A stretch of 64,000 bases of DNA from Paracyclopina nana. Taxonomy: Eukaryota; Arthropoda; Copepoda; Cyclopoida; Cyclopettidae. Below, piece after piece: positions 45,280 to 53,843 of this stretch. The first letter of the stretch is position 1. The number at the start of each line of letters is the position of its first letter. The stretch spans positions 744,001 through 808,000 of the forward strand of contig JAGUCH010000005.1 of the NCBI GenBank assembly GCA_019096065.1, read 5' to 3'. A program made the translations under genes and the position numbers. The notes under the pieces were generated by a model. That model was not told the origin of the DNA and did no database searches. It worked only from the letters and a program-made list of their open reading frames with translations.

Positions 45280-48200
45280 TCATAACGATGCATTTGCATC
45301 GAGGTCAGCCGTCTTATGCTTGCGTAAGAAGCGCTTGTTCCTCACACTGATCACGCCATCATCATTTTTGATGACGTAGCTTCTACCGGAATGCCGAACT
45401 TCGAGGATGACTCCGAACTCCTCCCATAGCTTAGTAAGTGCATTTTGCATGCGCACTTTTTCCCCCACCTTGAAATCTGGAATGATCTCGTTTGGCAATT
45501 GCTTCTTTTCAGCTCTGGGTTCTGGCATCTCAAGCTTTGTCATCTCATGCAAGATTGGTAATTTCGTCCTTAAATGACGGCCCAAAAACATCTTCGCAGG
45601 GGATTTGCCGTCTGCTCGTGCCAGATTTCGAAATTCCAGCACAGCGGCATTCATCTCCCTTAGGGTCTTGGTTTTCATAACCAGCCTTTTCATGTTTTTC
45701 ACACTAGCTTCCGCGGTCCCATTGGACTCGTGGTGATAAGGGCTGCTGGTGGTGGCAATTATGCCATGCTCTTTACAAAACTCACGCATTTCATGAGAGG
45801 TGAAGCATCCAGCATTGTCGGATCTCATCACGATCGGGTACCCAAATGTGGCAAAAATGATCGTCAACTTCTTGATGATTTCCTCACTAGTGTATCTTAC
45901 CATCTTGAAAATCCAAGGCCAACCACTGAAGGTGTCCACAACTATTAAATAGTCTGCCCCTTCATGATGGCCCAAATCCATTGCAATACTCTGCATTGGG
46001 GCCGTTGGTACCATGTTCTCGCCTTCTTCATCATGCGGTAAAGAGGCCATGTACTTTTGGCACATTTCGCACTCTTCTACTGATTGTCTGATATCCTTGG
46101 TCATACCACTCCAATAGTAGAATTGTCTGGCCGTAGCCAGGCTCTTCGTTTGCCCAGGATGCGCAATATGAAGAGTCCTCAAGATGAATGGACGTGCTTC
46201 CTTTGGTACGAAGACACGTTTCCCATCAATGACAACCATTCCATCTTGGACTGAAAGCTGCCCCCAAAGGTTTTGGGGCACCAGCTTTAATGCATGAATG
46301 GCCACACCCTTCTTCTTATGATGATGAAGGTCTTCCTGGATGGCCTCAATTAGATCCTGATACTCCTTGTCAGCTCTTGCTGCATCATGGATTTCTTGGA
46401 ATGCCGGATCTTCTTGTGCTGAGACAGAGAGGGCTGAGATTACGCTGATCTTTGAGTTCTTCAAAGTTTCTGTTTCTTCAGCGTCTGGGTGGTCATCTGA
46501 GAAGTTAATGGGATGTCTTGACAAGGCATCTGCAATGAAGTTTAACTTCCCCTCAAGGTAGACCAAATCGAAGTTGAACGGTAGTAGCCTCTCCCTAAGC
46601 CTCAAGAGTCTGGAGTTAGTGATCTCTGCCATGTCCTTGTTCATAATACCAAGTAAAGGCTTGTGGTCAGTCTTCACCAAAAATTTTGGGCAGCCATGCA
46701 GAAAATGCGAGCTCTTCTCACATCCATAGACTATTCCCAGCAACTCCAGCTCAATAGTTGCATAATTCTTCTCAGCAGCGGAGTTGACCTTGGACCCACA
46801 GGTAATCAGGTAGCTCCTGTCCGGGTCTTTTGGGTCATACTGAGTTAGAATGTAGCCGATGCCATATAACCTGCTGGCATCTGTTGTCAACACTGTGGTC
46901 TTGTTGACATCAAAATGCTTCACCAACAAAGGTCCGGTCAGGATCTTCTTCAGCTGGTTGAAGTCTTCTTCGTGTCTTGGTAACCACTGAAACTGAACTT
47001 TGGCCTTGGTTAGCTCCCTCAATGAAGCTGACATGTGGGCCAAATCAGGCAAGAAACTTCCTAAAGTTTGAGCCAATCCCAAAAAGCTTCGCACATCCGA
47101 CTGGTTGGCTGGCCTTGGGTACTCCCTGATTGCTTTCAAGTTGTCATCGTGTGGTTCTACACCATTCTTGCTGACCATGAATCCAGCAAACTTGACACGT
47201 TCACCCATGTGCAGCTTTTTGGGTGATAAGCTGACACCATAGGTTTTGCAGTTGCTGAGGAGGACATCCAGATTGTGCAGGGCTTCCTGCTCTGTTTCCC
47301 CCCAGATGAGGACATCATCGACCAATTTGACTCCCTTTCCGTTCAGGCCAGTCATGATCATGTCACTCCTGCAGCACCACTCATCACTGGAAGATGTGAG
47401 CCCCATGGGAGCTCTCACATAACGGAATCTTCCCTGTGGTAGCAAAAATGTAGTCAAGTAGGATGACTTTTCTTCCAACTTGATCTGGTGGTATCCCTGC
47501 GCACAGTCTCCGACCACAAACCACTGAGCCTTTGCAGGGATGCTCTTCAACAAATGGAATGCAGACGTAAAGGGGTGGGTTGGTCTCTTCACGTACTTGT
47601 TCAGCTGAACGAAGTCCGTAACCAACCTGACTGATTTGCCATCAGACTTGATGACAAAGAAACCTCTAGAGGTCCAATCTGTCATCTCCCCTGGCTTCAG
47701 CTTCTTGACAATGTCGGCATCCTCCAAATCCTTAATGCACTTGTCCGCCGCTGCTTTGAGATGCACCGGTATGGCATTGGTTGAAGAGATCCTCATAGGT
47801 TTTATGTCCCCATCCACTAGGTGGATCTTCATGGGTTCACCCTTCATAAACCTGGTTTTGTCAAGCTTGTCTGCAAAGACCTCTGTATATTTGAGCTTCA
47901 AGCTCTCCAGAGTCATATCCATTGTGGTTGCTGCGATTGCCGTGGAGTTAATGTTTAGGCCAACCACGCCTAATATCTCCAGTGTCTGCCAGTCGACAAT
48001 CACCTCTTCATCGTCACCAAGTGAAGCGACCACTGCATTGGTTACTACAACCACTTTCATGCCACGTGATATTGCAATCTCACATGTTCTGCTCGTCTTC
48101 ACTTCGGTGCCATCAACGCTCCTGACGGTCTCCGGATTGGGATGTATTGGCATCCCCATCTCCGCTGCAACTTTCTCATCAACCACAGTAATGGTTGCTC

Positions 48201-50079
48201 CAGTATCTGGCAGGCAATACGTAGAGAAAGCAGACCCTATCTCAGGGCAAAATAATAGCTTGGCCTTGGGAGTTGGCCTTGATGACGTGACCCTGGTAGC
48301 ATTGGGTAGGCATGAGGGCCGCAGCCCGCTCACTGCTTTGGAGATCTTCTGCTGCATCTCCTTCTTTTTTCTGCTCTTGGTCTTCGCCATCTTGATAACC
48401 CCTGCCCCTCCGTCATCTTCCTCCATCCTCTTGATGCGACTCTGAAAAATGAACGGCAGAGAGTATCTATCTTTTGATTTTTTCATAATGCGTATTGCCT
48501 CATTGCAAGCAATAGCGTTTTTACACTCCAATGTGCTAGAAAAATCAAAACTCAAAGGCAACTTAACTGTGAATTTTTTAATGGCTTTCTTCGGGTTCCC
48601 ATTCGGCTTCTTCTCGCCACCCTCGCCCTTGCCTTTCTTCTTGAAGCACTTGTCCGCCCCATGACCCTTCTTCTTGCAAAATTGACAGGTTGGTGCCTTC
48701 GGACAATTTGGTCGGAGGTGCTCTTTACTTCCGCATTCAAAACAACCTCCATGCTTCTTCTTCTGGCTTGAACCTGCGGCCTCAGCCCCAGCATTCGAGC
48801 CCATGGCCTTTTTCTTGCGATAAGCAGTAGGCCCAGCCTTCTTCACGGTAGGGTTCTCGTAACCCTCTTCGGTGGCTGTATTAACATCATACATATTGCC
48901 AGCCGATTTGAGCTCATCCATCGTTGCTTTGCCGCCAGCTAAGTTGTCGGCCTTGATAAGCTCTTTCCGTAAGGCTTTATTAGCTAGAGAGCTCATATAG
49001 AGGTACTTCATTACCGTCTCTATGTCCATGCTCTCGAACTCGGCTGCTTTGCATTTCAGCTCAAATGCAGCCCAACTCGTTCCATGCAGCTCGCTTGGGT
49101 TTGTACTTTTGTGACGAAAGCACTCCAGTCTTCTCTTAGACAATGGAAACGCCAGCTGGAACTCGTTTACTACGATCCTCTCCATTGAAAGGATCCAAGG
49201 AGTGCCCACATTTTCATCTTGTATGAAAAGGGGCGATTCCGCACTCAACTTTGCTGAAATCTTGGCTGATAGATTGGCATCAAATAATACCAGACTGTAA
49301 GTGTGCTGGGCATCGATGGACTTCTTCTGGATCTCCGACTCTTGAACGTAGGTCTTCCAAGTCCTCAAAAAAACCTGCAGCTCAATGGCTGTAGCACCAG
49401 TCTTCAGCGTTTTCGGCTTCAAATTTGCATCCGGCTTGACAATTTTTCTGTCCTCTGATGCCGGTGCATTTGATGCCGATATGGCAGTTGGGTTGGCCTT
49501 TTCGTACCGGCCTGTGATTGCCAGTGCTTTCAATTCCAGGGCATCCTTTCTCTCGAACATCTCCTTGACCTCGTCAGCTTGAGTGACTCGGGTCTCGTCC
49601 GGCAGGTTATTTAGAATCTGCATGATGCTATTCTCCTGGTCGACCAACTTTTGTTTCAGCTTCTGGAGCTCTTTTGCTTCTGAAACTGAAATATCTTTCT
49701 GCCTTTCCAGGGCCTCGCATAGCTTCTCTCCGGCATTCATGTGCCTGGACAACCAACTCTTGTGTCCATTGAGACTATGTATTTGTTTGGTGAGGTCCTC
49801 GAGTGCTCTTGCACCTCTGGCTTCGGAAAGCTTTCCGATTGCCAATTGCAAGTCAGTTGGATTCTCCTTCTCGGTCATCGCTAAATTTGCTCTGACCGCA
49901 CTTGTGTCAAATGTGTCCTCGTCACTGTTTGTGGCTGCCAAAAGCGTATCTTCGGGGCCCTCCGCTTCTTCTTTGGCTTCTTCTAAGGCTTTCACTTGCC
50001 TTTGAAGTGCTGCAAATACGTTCTGATCTGCAGTATGCCACTCTTCTTCGCCAGCACTTTTAATTGAGTCCTGGCTCAT
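45280..50079 (-). CDS. Retrotransposon Gag-Pol polyprotein
   Basis: One uninterrupted ORF of 1,599 residues from the first ATG (50079); a GTG-initiated frame extends six codons further. Gag and Pol are fused without a frameshift. A coiled-coil-rich N-terminus and capsid-like region are followed by two CCHC zinc knuckles (CFECGSKEHLRPNC and CQFCKKKGHGADKC, about 443-477). The aspartic protease motif LPDTGAT is near 620. The reverse transcriptase catalytic motif reads LVDDVLIW near 920. RNase H (TTDASRLYGIGYILTQ) is near 1064. The integrase has an HHCC zinc domain, a D-D-E triad (MDLGH, RSDNAG, NGTAEAS) and a C-terminal GPY-like region. Usual catalytic residues are present. RT has Leu rather than the common Tyr before VDD. 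The domain order places it in Ty3/gypsy. Confidence 0.96.
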   Translation of the reverse strand: MSQDSIKSAGEEEWHTADQNVFAALQRQVKALEEAKEEAEGPEDTLLAATNSDEDTFDTSAVRANLAMTEKENPTDLQLAIGKLSEARGARALEDLTKQIHSLNGHKSWLSRHMNAGEKLCEALERQKDISVSEAKELQKLKQKLVDQENSIMQILNNLPDETRVTQADEVKEMFERKDALELKALAITGRYEKANPTAISASNAPASEDRKIVKPDANLKPKTLKTGATAIELQVFLRTWKTYVQESEIQKKSIDAQHTYSLVLFDANLSAKISAKLSAESPLFIQDENVGTPWILSMERIVVNEFQLAFPLSKRRLECFRHKSTNPSELHGTSWAAFELKCKAAEFESMDIETVMKYLYMSSLANKALRKELIKADNLAGGKATMDELKSAGNMYDVNTATEEGYENPTVKKAGPTAYRKKKAMGSNAGAEAAGSSQKKKHGGCFECGSKEHLRPNCPKAPTCQFCKKKGHGADKCFKKKGKGEGGEKKPNGNPKKAIKKFTVKLPLSFDFSSTLECKNAIACNEAIRIMKKSKDRYSLPFIFQSRIKRMEEDDGGAGVIKMAKTKSRKKKEMQQKISKAVSGLRPSCLPNATRVTSSRPTPKAKLLFCPEIGSAFSTYCLPDTGATITVVDEKVAAEMGMPIHPNPETVRSVDGTEVKTSRTCEIAISRGMKVVVVTNAVVASLGDDEEVIVDWQTLEILGVVGLNINSTAIAATTMDMTLESLKLKYTEVFADKLDKTRFMKGEPMKIHLVDGDIKPMRISSTNAIPVHLKAAADKCIKDLEDADIVKKLKPGEMTDWTSRGFFVIKSDGKSVRLVTDFVQLNKYVKRPTHPFTSAFHLLKSIPAKAQWFVVGDCAQGYHQIKLEEKSSYLTTFLLPQGRFRYVRAPMGLTSSSDEWCCRSDMIMTGLNGKGVKLVDDVLIWGETEQEALHNLDVLLSNCKTYGVSLSPKKLHMGERVKFAGFMVSKNGVEPHDDNLKAIREYPRPANQSDVRSFLGLAQTLGSFLPDLAHMSASLRELTKAKVQFQWLPRHEEDFNQLKKILTGPLLVKHFDVNKTTVLTTDASRLYGIGYILTQYDPKDPDRSYLITCGSKVNSAAEKNYATIELELLGIVYGCEKSSHFLHGCPKFLVKTDHKPLLGIMNKDMAEITNSRLLRLRERLLPFNFDLVYLEGKLNFIADALSRHPINFSDDHPDAEETETLKNSKISVISALSVSAQEDPAFQEIHDAARADKEYQDLIEAIQEDLHHHKKKGVAIHALKLVPQNLWGQLSVQDGMVVIDGKRVFVPKEARPFILRTLHIAHPGQTKSLATARQFYYWSGMTKDIRQSVEECEMCQKYMASLPHDEEGENMVPTAPMQSIAMDLGHHEGADYLIVVDTFSGWPWIFKMVRYTSEEIIKKLTIIFATFGYPIVMRSDNAGCFTSHEMREFCKEHGIIATTSSPYHHESNGTAEASVKNMKRLVMKTKTLREMNAAVLEFRNLARADGKSPAKMFLGRHLRTKLPILHEMTKLEMPEPRAEKKQLPNEIIPDFKVGEKVRMQNALTKLWEEFGVILEVRHSGRSYVIKNDDGVISVRNKRFLRKHKTADLDANASL

Positions 50080-50099
50080 GGACACTTTTGTTGACACTT

Positions 50100-50240
50100 T
50101 TTTGTTGTGATGCTGCCAAGGGTGGCGGAACTTTCACAATTCCACTCACGAAACCTTCTCCGGCTGCTCACACTTTTTGTCGTGATGCTGCCAAGGGTGG
50201 TGGAAAATTCCACTCACAACCTTCTTCGGCTGCTTCTCAA
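50100..50240 (-). repeat. Duplicated ~72-bp segment in the retrotransposon leader
   Basis: Two direct copies share GAAGGTT..GTGAGTGGAATT and CCACCCTTGGCAGCATCAC just upstream of gag. Each carries a gtgagt motif (at about 50149 and 50217 on the minus strand) that could act as a 5' splice site for subgenomic mRNA. Confidence 0.65.
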
Positions 50241-50278
50241 ACCTTCCCTCTTCTAGGAAAGGGCCTCTTATGCAAAGA

Positions 50279-50296
50279 GACTGAGAACCGACGCCA
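50279..50296 (-). other. Primer binding site
   Basis: Directly after the 5' LTR the minus strand reads TGGCGTCGGTTCTCAGTC. The TGG complements the CCA end of a tRNA primer, but I cannot say which tRNA. Confidence 0.65.
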
Positions 50297-50583
50297 TGGT
50301 TGGTCCCGACCTCGTGGGTGACACTTAAGGCACTACTACTCGAGCTACGTCGGTTGGATCCCTGGTCTTGTACCAGGAAACCGTGAGCACTGCTACGCCG
50401 AGATTTACCAGATCGAGGCGAACGTATCCACTTTGATACGAGATGTGTACTGAGTGTAATTCAGTGCAAGCTTAAGCGAGACAGAAAGAATGAATGCATG
50501 CACGCGCGAGAGGGGAGTATCTACTATAGCTATAATACACGTGAGAGTCAATATAGGGAAGTATGCTTCAACATGATACAACA
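50297..50583 (-). repeat. 5' LTR (287 bp)
   Basis: Apparently identical to the 3' LTR at 43118-43404. On the sense strand it begins at 50583 and is bordered by GTTAC at 50584-50588. Confidence 0.95.
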
Positions 50584-50588
50584 GTTAC
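50584..50588. repeat. Right target-site duplication of the LTR element
   Basis: GTTAC, identical to 43113-43117. Confidence 0.85.
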
Positions 50589-50736
50589 CTCTGTAAAAAT
50601 ATTTAATCTTAAACTATTTCTTAATGGTTTGAATATTCTGTATTTTCATGAGTTATGTTAGTCATCTTTGGTTATATTTATGTTAAACATTGTTAAAGTG
50701 AAAAAAAATCACTTGGAGCTCTACCAAATTTGCAGT

Positions 50737-51633
50737 TTAAATGATGCAGCATCTTAATGAGCTTGAAGATTGGAAATGACCCGTTTCATAATCTAATCTG
50801 ACTGAGCCTTCTTCATTGTGGGCTGGTTGCACACGCTCCTTTTTATAAAGCCTTAACTTGGTATCGGCTGTGCTCTTCTTAATCCTTGAGGGTTGCAGTT
50901 TGCCCATTGGATCCACATGCATAGAGTTGACCTTACAAGACTTGTGCACCAAATCGAGAGATTCAGCCAAAAGAGTGAAAATGACATCCACATTCTTTCC
51001 GGATTGGGCAGAGGCTTCAATGTAGTCCAACTTGTACTTGTCAGCCAATGCTTGGCCACACATCGGTGTGACTTGTCGCTTATTCGACAAGTCCACCTTG
51101 TTTGCAACAATGATTCTCAAAATTTCTCTCTCATCCAGTGAGAAATTCTCCAGTTCTTCCAGCCAACCAGGCAAGTCGACAAAGGATCTTGCCACAGTGA
51201 CATCAAAGACCAAAATCACTGCATCAGCTCCCCTATAGTAGTTCTTGGCAAGACCCCTAAAGCGTTCCTGGCCTGCAGTGTCCCAAATTTGCAATTTGAC
51301 ATACCTATTCTGTTCTTCAAGCCTGATGACCTAAATATTGTAATTACAAAACTATGCATTGATTCCAGTAAAAGATGTGCATACCTTTCTTTTGTAGTCG
51401 ATGCCAATTGTGGCTGTGTTAGATCCATCTTTGCCATCTTTGAATTTTCCAGTCAAGAGCCTTTGTATCAATGATGTTTTGCCTACTCCGGAATCACCCA
51501 AAAGTAAAACTTTGAAGGGTCCGGATGAATTGCTATCATTAAAACTGGGCTCTTTGCTAATCGATATCTTTTTCTTCGCTACTAAAATTGGCTGTTCACT
51601 TTCTTCTGTTAGGGCTGAAATGTTACCAGACAT
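50737..51633 (-). CDS. Rab-family small GTPase
   Basis: The exons are 51633-51385 and 51330-50737, phase 0, giving 280 residues. The start is the first ATG in frame (MSGNISALTEE). The G domain shows GDSGVGKT (about 46-53), a TIGIDYKRK switch-I segment, WDTAGQERF (about 99-107), NKVD (about 160-163) and EASAQ. The protein ends CCII, a dual geranylgeranylation motif, so it should cycle on membranes as a Rab. It is longer than typical Rabs (about 205-220 residues) because of a ~40-residue N-terminal extension and a ~90-residue hypervariable tail. I cannot assign an exact Rab subtype; the N-extension slightly recalls Rab26/37-like or insect RabX proteins. It is divergent from a DENN-domain gene only 68 bp away. 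Confidence 0.92.
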
Positions 51634-51701
51634 TTTGTTCAAGAACAAAGGTCAACAATCTCTTTTTGTTCAAAGGAGATAAGAAAAGCTTACAGCTGAA
51701 A
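51634..51701. promoter_or_regulatory. 68-bp bidirectional promoter/5' UTR between Rab and DENN genes
   Basis: The start codons of the minus-strand Rab and plus-strand DENN genes are separated by 68 bp. Both transcripts must start within or across this interval unless upstream non-coding exons exist, so they share regulatory DNA or overlap head to head. Confidence 0.6.
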
Positions 51702-53767
51702 ATGGCCTCTTGTCAGCCTCCTTCTGAGCTTGATTGGGATGATGCGAGGTTTAATTTGTATAAGAGAGGCTGCTACATTGACCAACTGGTTAAGCTGTTT
51801 TGTGAGCAAAATGGCAGGAAAGCAAAGCCCTCAAGGAAAATCCCTTTATTTGATTGTTTGATTGTGGTTGGGCTCCAGAATGACCATTCGAACAAGATCT
51901 ACAGACCTTTCATCAAATTCAAGTATCCTGAAGAGGTAAGTGAACAAATAAAGATCAATGATTTGTTTACTAATTTTAGCTGAGAGAGTTGCAGTATACT
52001 GACTTGCCGCATGGCATTGAAATGTTCTGCTTTCCTGATGCGGATTATTGGTCTCCGAATGAGTCGCTTGAAGAAGAAGCCCAATTTGGCCTTGGAAATA
52101 CTCATTTTTTGGTCTTGACCGATTTGAATGGATCCAGAAGGTTTGGATATTGCCAACGAATCATTCCAGAGGGGGATAATGTGCCTTTACCATTGGCATA
52201 TTGCATCATTACTTCCATTAGGAGCAGAATTTATCCTATGGTTGGTGCTTTCAGACATTTCTGACAAATTTAATTATTGTTCATTGCAGAGACTTCACAA
52301 TAATTGATATTCAATGATGACAATTGATGCTTTTTTTAATTTAAGATTCTGAAGGAATTGGAGACTCTTCATGGAGAAGAAGATGATACAACTCAAGACA
52401 TTTTCAGGCTTTTGCATTCCCAAAGTTTTCCCTCGACTGTCAAGGAACCAATCCTTATTTCACACTCTGGCAGGATTTTCAAGCAAATTAGAAGGCCTTT
52501 AGACACAACTTTGGATGTGAACTTGGTGCATTTCATGAGCACGGTGGGAATTGAAGCCTTACTCAAAGTCTTCTTAGGGGTCTTGCTTGAAAAGAGGATC
52601 ATCATAATTGGTGGCTACATGGCTCAGGTTTCCAACTTTGTAGAAAGCCTATGCTCTCTTCTGTCCCCCTTTGCTTGGCAACATACTTTGGTACCCCAAA
52701 TCACCTTTAAATGAATTTAGCAATGTATTATACATGATGAGATGTGTTTCAGATACCATTGCTACCATCTCACTTGGTCAACATCCTGGAAGCTCCAACA
52801 CCCTACATAATTGGCCTTCATGACAGTGAATACCTTGAAAGTGAGTCCTTTGATGACATCGATGATGCCATCATTGCTCATTTGGACTGTGACAGTCCCA
52901 TACTCTCCTCAAAATCAGATGAAGATGAGTACTTAAACATTGACCTTGTCAATGCATTAAGAGATAGGCTTCAGGTTGTCGAAGTCCTCTCAGACGATGA
53001 GCCAAGCAATCCGGCTTTGAACAGCATGATTTCAGAGGCTTTCACTAAATTCTTCCTTGGACTGATTGGAGATGTCACAAAGTTTATCAAGCCCTCAAAG
53101 GAAAATGAAAAGCCGGTGTTTCAACAGTCAAAGTTCCTTAAGGATTCTACGGAAGATTTGATGGGGCTCCTTGATGACTTCTCCAAAACTGCAATGTTTC
53201 AAGCTTTCATTGAACTGAAACTACAAAGGGCCACAGGGATTGCCTTGAGGAAATCAAGTCCTTATAGGGTGAAGTAAACCAAGTATTTGTGAACTTAACT
53301 TTATCATATTATTTGTATATTAGGTACGAAGGATGTCGAAAAGGAGGCTAAGTTCTGTCATACGGCCAGAAGCTAGCCAAGAGCCATTTTCATTGGTTTA
53401 CAGCAGCGAAGAGTCAGCAGTGTCTGAGTCAACCATCAAAAATGCTGAGGAGCCCAAGTTTCACACTAGCTTTACACCTCATGCTCCAAAGAATAGGGTT
53501 GTCATTTCATCGACCAACCCAATGCATCAACATTCTTCAGGAGTTGTTTTTGTCATCAATGAAGTCACTGTAAAGTTGGACGGATTAGTCAACAAGATTT
53601 TGCATGTCTCTCCAACTAAGACAGTTGCTTATTTGAGCATCCTCATAGGAAATCAGTACAGGCTAAGAGTGAAGAACGCTATACCTTTGGCATCGACAGC
53701 CATCATAGGTGAAGTCTATCAAATCTTCAAGGAAACAAATGGTGTATTGAACATATCGGTGTATTGA
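51702..53767 (+). CDS. DENN domain protein, DENND2-like Rab guanine nucleotide exchange factor
   Basis: Five phase-0 exons, 51702-51935, 51980-52240, 52346-52690, 52753-53268 and 53324-53767, give 599 residues. The uDENN part has EMFCFPDADYWSP and GSRRFGYCQRIIPEG. The core DENN part has PILISHSGRIF, RRPLDTTLDVN and LLEKRIIIIGG, then LLSPFAWQHTL and IPLLPSHLVNILEAPTPYIIGL. The dDENN part has LNSMISEAFTKFF. These match the DENND2 branch best. DENN domains activate Rab GTPases by GDP/GTP exchange. A C-terminal extension of about 150 residues after the dDENN region is not recognised. The donor of exon 2 (ATG|gttggt) is unusual. It is head to head with the Rab gene and convergent with the aminopeptidase (76 bp between stops). 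Confidence 0.88.
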
Positions 53768-53843
53768 ATCGTTTCCCTGTTCAGTCTAGCTTTCATTTAG
53801 AATGCCTCTTCATAACATTCATCACAGAGGAAATATAAGGGGT

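Larger units (their letters stand above)
43118..50583 (-). mobile_element. Complete LTR retrotransposon, Ty3/gypsy (Metaviridae) type
   Basis: A 7,466-bp element on the minus strand has two 287-bp LTRs (5' LTR 50297-50583, 3' LTR 43118-43404) that begin TG and end CA and look identical by eye. A 5-bp target duplication GTTAC flanks it. The order is 5' LTR, primer binding site, ~200-bp leader, one fused Gag-Pol ORF, two extra membrane-protein ORFs, a polypurine tract and 3' LTR. The domain order protease-RT-RNase H-integrase defines the Ty3/gypsy class. All three ORFs are open, so the copy is young and could be active. Confidence 0.95.

Noticed and set aside
47636..48445. 269-codon plus-strand open frame inside the retrotransposon
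   Set aside because: It lies opposite Gag-Pol protease/RT sequence and has no independent support.
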